This document shows, one piece after another, positions 61,521 through 64,000 of a stretch of 64,000 nucleotides of DNA (position 1 is its first letter; each line of letters opens with the position of its first letter). The notes beneath the pieces were generated by a model. The model saw only the letters and a list, made by a program, of their open reading frames with translations, was not told the origin of the DNA and searched no databases. The DNA is from JBILCM01 sp044353165 (GTDB taxonomy: Bacteria > Bacillota > Bacilli > Paenibacillales > YIM-B00363), in NCBI GenBank assembly GCA_044353165.1, contig JBILCM010000003.1, positions 1 through 64,000 of the forward strand, in the 5' to 3' direction. The translations under genes and the position numbers were made by a program.

Positions 61521-61907
61521 ATGAATCATGATGTTCTGAGAAAATTAAAATACACCGCGGGGCCTGCCATGATGTTGCATGCGCCGGAGGGTTTGACTCC
61601 GGCAGACTGGGTAAACCGTATTGATGATGACGCGCAGCAAAGCTACCCATTCGTGATGCTGTTTGTGAAGAATGAGGCGCAATTTCGTGCAGACTTCAAT
61701 ACCGTTTGCTCCCGCCTTACCGATGACGCGCTATTCTGGGTGTGCTACCCGAAAAAAACGAGCGGGATACCGACTGATGTCAACCGCGACATCTTGTTCC
61801 GCTTGGCGCATGAGATTTCTGAATTTACCGCTGTGGCAAACGTGGCGATTGATGAGACCTGGTCCGCATTACGGTTTCGTCATCAATCGAAGGTCAATAG
61901 ACGGTAA
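61521..61907 (+). CDS. DUF3052-like protein
   Basis: The 128 residues include ALFWVCYPKKTSGIPTDVNR near 75, the typical W-x-x-YPK motif of DUF3052-like proteins, and ETWSALRFRHQ at the end. GGAGGATG lies upstream. Function is unknown. The region before it has a diverged copy of the junction repeat. Confidence 0.65.
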   Translation: MNHDVLRKLKYTAGPAMMLHAPEGLTPADWVNRIDDDAQQSYPFVMLFVKNEAQFRADFNTVCSRLTDDALFWVCYPKKTSGIPTDVNRDILFRLAHEISEFTAVANVAIDETWSALRFRHQSKVNRR

Positions 61908-62052
61908 CCCGGGTGTAACTTGAGTGACTCTGAAGCAAACTTTTGAGTTAAATGAGTGGCTTGAGAGACATTGCAGGAGGTAATGTTAATGGGCAAACGC
62001 CATTTGATATTATTCCGTTATCGGTATAATATGGGTGTGGGAGGGAGGGGAC

Positions 62053-63012
62053 ATGGAGTACATGAATACGAAACAAGCAGCGGGTATTTGGGGTATTTCT
62101 GAGCGGCGTGTCCGAAAACTTTGCTCCGATGGTCATATACAAGGTGTGCAGCGGGCGAGCAGAGCGTGGTTAATCCCCAACGATACGCAAAAACCTGCCG
62201 ATCAAAGGATGAAACAACGGAATGAATATATTCATCCGTTATTGAATGAGTTGATTTTGTCTGAAGGTCCAATCGAACAACTGGAACGTATCGACGAAAA
62301 ACTTGCCAATGTAAACAGGTTAAGACCCTTAACCCAAGGCGAGGTGGCTCGGTTGCGAGAAGAATTTTTGATTGAATTCACATACAACACGAATGCGATT
62401 GAAGGGAATACGTTGACCCTCCAGGAGACAGCTATGGTCATCAAGGAAGGGATTACGATTGATCAGAAGCCGCTGAAAGATCACTTGGAAGTCATCGGGC
62501 ATAAGGATGCTTATGAGTATGTTTTGCAATTAATTCAGGAAAATAGTCCATTTAGCGAACGAGCGATTAAGGAAATTCATCGTTTGGTTCTGATGAATCA
62601 ACCGCAGGATCGAGGTGTGTATCGAAAACTCCCTGCTCGTATTGTCGGAGCCATACACGAACCTCCACAGCCCTATTTGGTTCCGGTCCAAATGGAACAA
62701 CTGCTTGTTGATTACCCGAAGATGATAAAAAATATGCATCCGGCCGTAGCGGTGGCAGTCTTCCACTTGCTGTTCGAAGGCATTCATCCTTTTATTGATG
62801 GTAACGGTCGAACGGGTCGCCTGATTCTCAATTTTGAATTGCTCAAACAAGGGTTTCCACCAATTAACATTAAATTCTCTGACCGAAAAAAATATTATGA
62901 ATGTTTTAATTCATTTTATGAGATAAAATGTCCCGATATGATGGTTCAACTCGTCGCGGATTACGTTGAGGCTGAACTCAATCGGTATATTGAAATATTG
63001 ACGGATCGATAA
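62053..63012 (+). CDS. Fic-family AMPylase with N-terminal HTH
   Basis: Fic enzymes transfer AMP to target hydroxyls. The ATG at 62053 follows GGGAGGGAGGGG and gives 319 residues. An N-terminal excisionase-like HTH (about 1-38, AAGIWGISERRVRKLCSDG) precedes the Fic fold. The inhibitory helix motif TNAIEGN is upstream of the core. The active-site loop HPFIDGNGRTGR starts at His245 and is complete. This is the only intact Fic gene here. The inhibitor-helix position makes it a class II enzyme by known rules. Confidence 0.92.
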   Translation: MEYMNTKQAAGIWGISERRVRKLCSDGHIQGVQRASRAWLIPNDTQKPADQRMKQRNEYIHPLLNELILSEGPIEQLERIDEKLANVNRLRPLTQGEVARLREEFLIEFTYNTNAIEGNTLTLQETAMVIKEGITIDQKPLKDHLEVIGHKDAYEYVLQLIQENSPFSERAIKEIHRLVLMNQPQDRGVYRKLPARIVGAIHEPPQPYLVPVQMEQLLVDYPKMIKNMHPAVAVAVFHLLFEGIHPFIDGNGRTGRLILNFELLKQGFPPINIKFSDRKKYYECFNSFYEIKCPDMMVQLVADYVEAELNRYIEILTDR

Positions 63013-63030
63013 TCGATTTTAATTTACAAC

Positions 63031-63044
63031 CGCATCATAAGTGA
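63031..63044 (+). other. right-hand att-like repeat
   Basis: CGCATCATAAGTGA differs at one of 14 bases from CGTATCATAAGTGA at the rlmH end (40233-40246), in the same orientation. It lies between the Fic gene and the flavin oxidoreductase. Confidence 0.45.
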
Positions 63045-63062
63045 TCACGGAGGTGAGAACCC

Positions 63063-64000
63063 ATGGAAATCGGCATTAGCACGTTTGTGGAGACGACACC
63101 CGATGCAGAGACAGGGAAGACGATAAGTCATGCTGAGCGGATTCGCGAAGTGGTGGAGGAGATCATCCTTGCCGATCGCGTCGGACTTGATGTATTCGGC
63201 GTGGGGGAGCACCACCGCCAAGATTTTGCGGCTTCTTCGCCGGCGGTCATTCTGGCCGCGGCGGCTCCTCAGACGAAGCGAATTCGGCTGACAAGCGCCG
63301 TGACGGTGTTATCTTCCGCTGATCCCGTGCGGGTGTTCCAGGAATTTGCCACATTGGATGGAATATCGAATGGTCGCGCGGAGATTATCGCGGGTCGCGG
63401 CTCTTTCATTGAGTCATTCCCGTTGTTCGGATATGATTTGAATGATTATGACACGCTGTTCGAAGAGAAGTTGGACTTGCTGTTGAAGATTCGCGCATCC
63501 GAGAAAGTGACATGGAGCGGGAAGCATCGCCCGGGGATCAACAACCTGGGCGTGTATCCGCGACCGGTGCAACAGCCTCTTCCGGTATGGATTGGCAGCG
63601 GCGGCAATTCGGAATCGGTCATTCGCGCCGGCTTGCTCGGGTTACCGCTCGTGTTAGCGATCATCGGGGGACGGCCAGTGCAGTTCGCGCCGCTCGTGCA
63701 GCTGTACAAGAAAGCCGCCGCGCACGCAGGCCATGACATCTCGCGTCTATCGATCGCTTCCCATTCGCATGGATTCATTGCCGAGGACAATGAGGCCGCC
63801 GCGAACAAGTTTTTCCCTTCGACGCAACGGGTGATGAATATCATTGGTCGTGAACGCGGATGGGGTCATTACGACCGGGTAGCTTATGATGCTGCGAGGA
63901 GCCCCGAAGGCGCGTTGTACGTGGGCGACCCGGATACGGTAGCCAACAAAATCATCGATCTTCATCGGAATGTCGGGATGACCCGGTTTATGTTGCATGT
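63063..64000 (+). CDS. LLM class flavin-dependent oxidoreductase (partial)
   Basis: The ATG after GGAGGTGAGAA opens a luciferase-like monooxygenase: MEIGISTFVETTPDAETGKT, DVFGVGEHHRQDFAASSP, AEIIAGRGSF and VWIGSGGNSESV. The frame is open to the window edge (312 residues seen), so the end is missing. It is visibly GC-richer than the genes from 40.3 to 63.0 kb, more like the rlmH 3' half, which suggests core sequence resumes here. Confidence 0.93.
   Translation, partial: MEIGISTFVETTPDAETGKTISHAERIREVVEEIILADRVGLDVFGVGEHHRQDFAASSPAVILAAAAPQTKRIRLTSAVTVLSSADPVRVFQEFATLDGISNGRAEIIAGRGSFIESFPLFGYDLNDYDTLFEEKLDLLLKIRASEKVTWSGKHRPGINNLGVYPRPVQQPLPVWIGSGGNSESVIRAGLLGLPLVLAIIGGRPVQFAPLVQLYKKAAAHAGHDISRLSIASHSHGFIAEDNEAAANKFFPSTQRVMNIIGRERGWGHYDRVAYDAARSPEGALYVGDPDTVANKIIDLHRNVGMTRFMLH

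Noticed and set aside
40247..63062. Intact SCC-like element or prophage
   Set aside because: No serine or tyrosine recombinase, transposase, terminase or capsid-like gene was seen, so only an att-like repeat and hotspot claim is made.
1..64000. CRISPR array
   Set aside because: No regularly spaced repeats of CRISPR size and no cas genes were found.

Overview
The window is a low-to-moderate G+C chromosomal segment of an endospore-forming Firmicute, most likely a member of the Paenibacillaceae. It is centred on the origin of replication. The evidence for this is the order jag-yidC-rnpA-rpmH / oriC / dnaA-dnaN-yaaA-recF-remB-gyrB-gyrA, Soj/Spo0J/Noc with two perfect parS sites, the spore proteins YyaC and SpoIIIJ-type YidC, the matrix regulator RemB and a complete walRKHIJ-htrA-rlmH cluster. 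Genes run away from the origin on both sides: minus strand to the left of about 20.9 kb, plus strand to the right of about 21.4 kb.

Left arm (1-20.9 kb, minus strand unless stated): the leader of an rRNA operon lying outside the window, a membrane-anchored hypothetical, purA, then a yybS-gdpP-rplI-dnaB transcription unit, the rpsF-ssb-rpsR operon with a 27-codon ORF upstream, a tRNA-Ser(CGA), a DUF951 protein, an MscS channel and a DUF3343 protein. yyaC (plus strand) and a cysteine-desulfurase-like aminotransferase follow. The arm ends with parB-parA, noc, rsmG-mnmG-mnmE and jag-yidC-rnpA-rpmH. Several clear intrinsic terminators and sigma-A-type promoters are visible.

Origin: DnaA boxes lie in two places. 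One cluster is between rpmH and dnaA. The second, between dnaA and dnaN, continues into DnaA-trio-like triplets and an AT-rich unwinding stretch, the B. subtilis-type bipartite origin.

Right arm (21.4-40.2 kb, plus strand): replication initiation and gyrase genes, an HD-GYP-like protein whose HD dyad reads HN, an M23 peptidase with LysM and G5 domains, WalR/WalK with WalH, WalI and WalJ, HtrA and RlmH.

Accessory zone (40.25 to about 63.05 kb): directly after the rlmH stop codon the content changes to a mosaic of small regulators, membrane proteins, redox enzymes, toxin-antitoxin-like genes and many broken genes. These include relics of DUF6194, Fic, methyltransferase, DUF418, alpha/beta hydrolase, Phd/YefM, DUF6036-like, MntA/HepT and SRPBCC genes. 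Several relics duplicate intact genes in the same zone. The last codons of rlmH, which include the sequence used as attB by staphylococcal SCC elements, recur as imperfect direct repeats at 59.77 kb and 63.03 kb. No Ccr recombinase is visible, so the zone looks like an rlmH-anchored insertion hotspot or the decayed remains of such an element. The most interesting local items are a Phd-type antitoxin domain fused to a Uma2 nuclease behind three evenly spaced palindromes, an MNT nucleotidyltransferase overlapping a tiny helical gene, and an unrecognised two-gene unit at 57.2-58.0 kb. More ordinary, GC-richer sequence resumes with an LLM-type flavin oxidoreductase that runs off the right edge.
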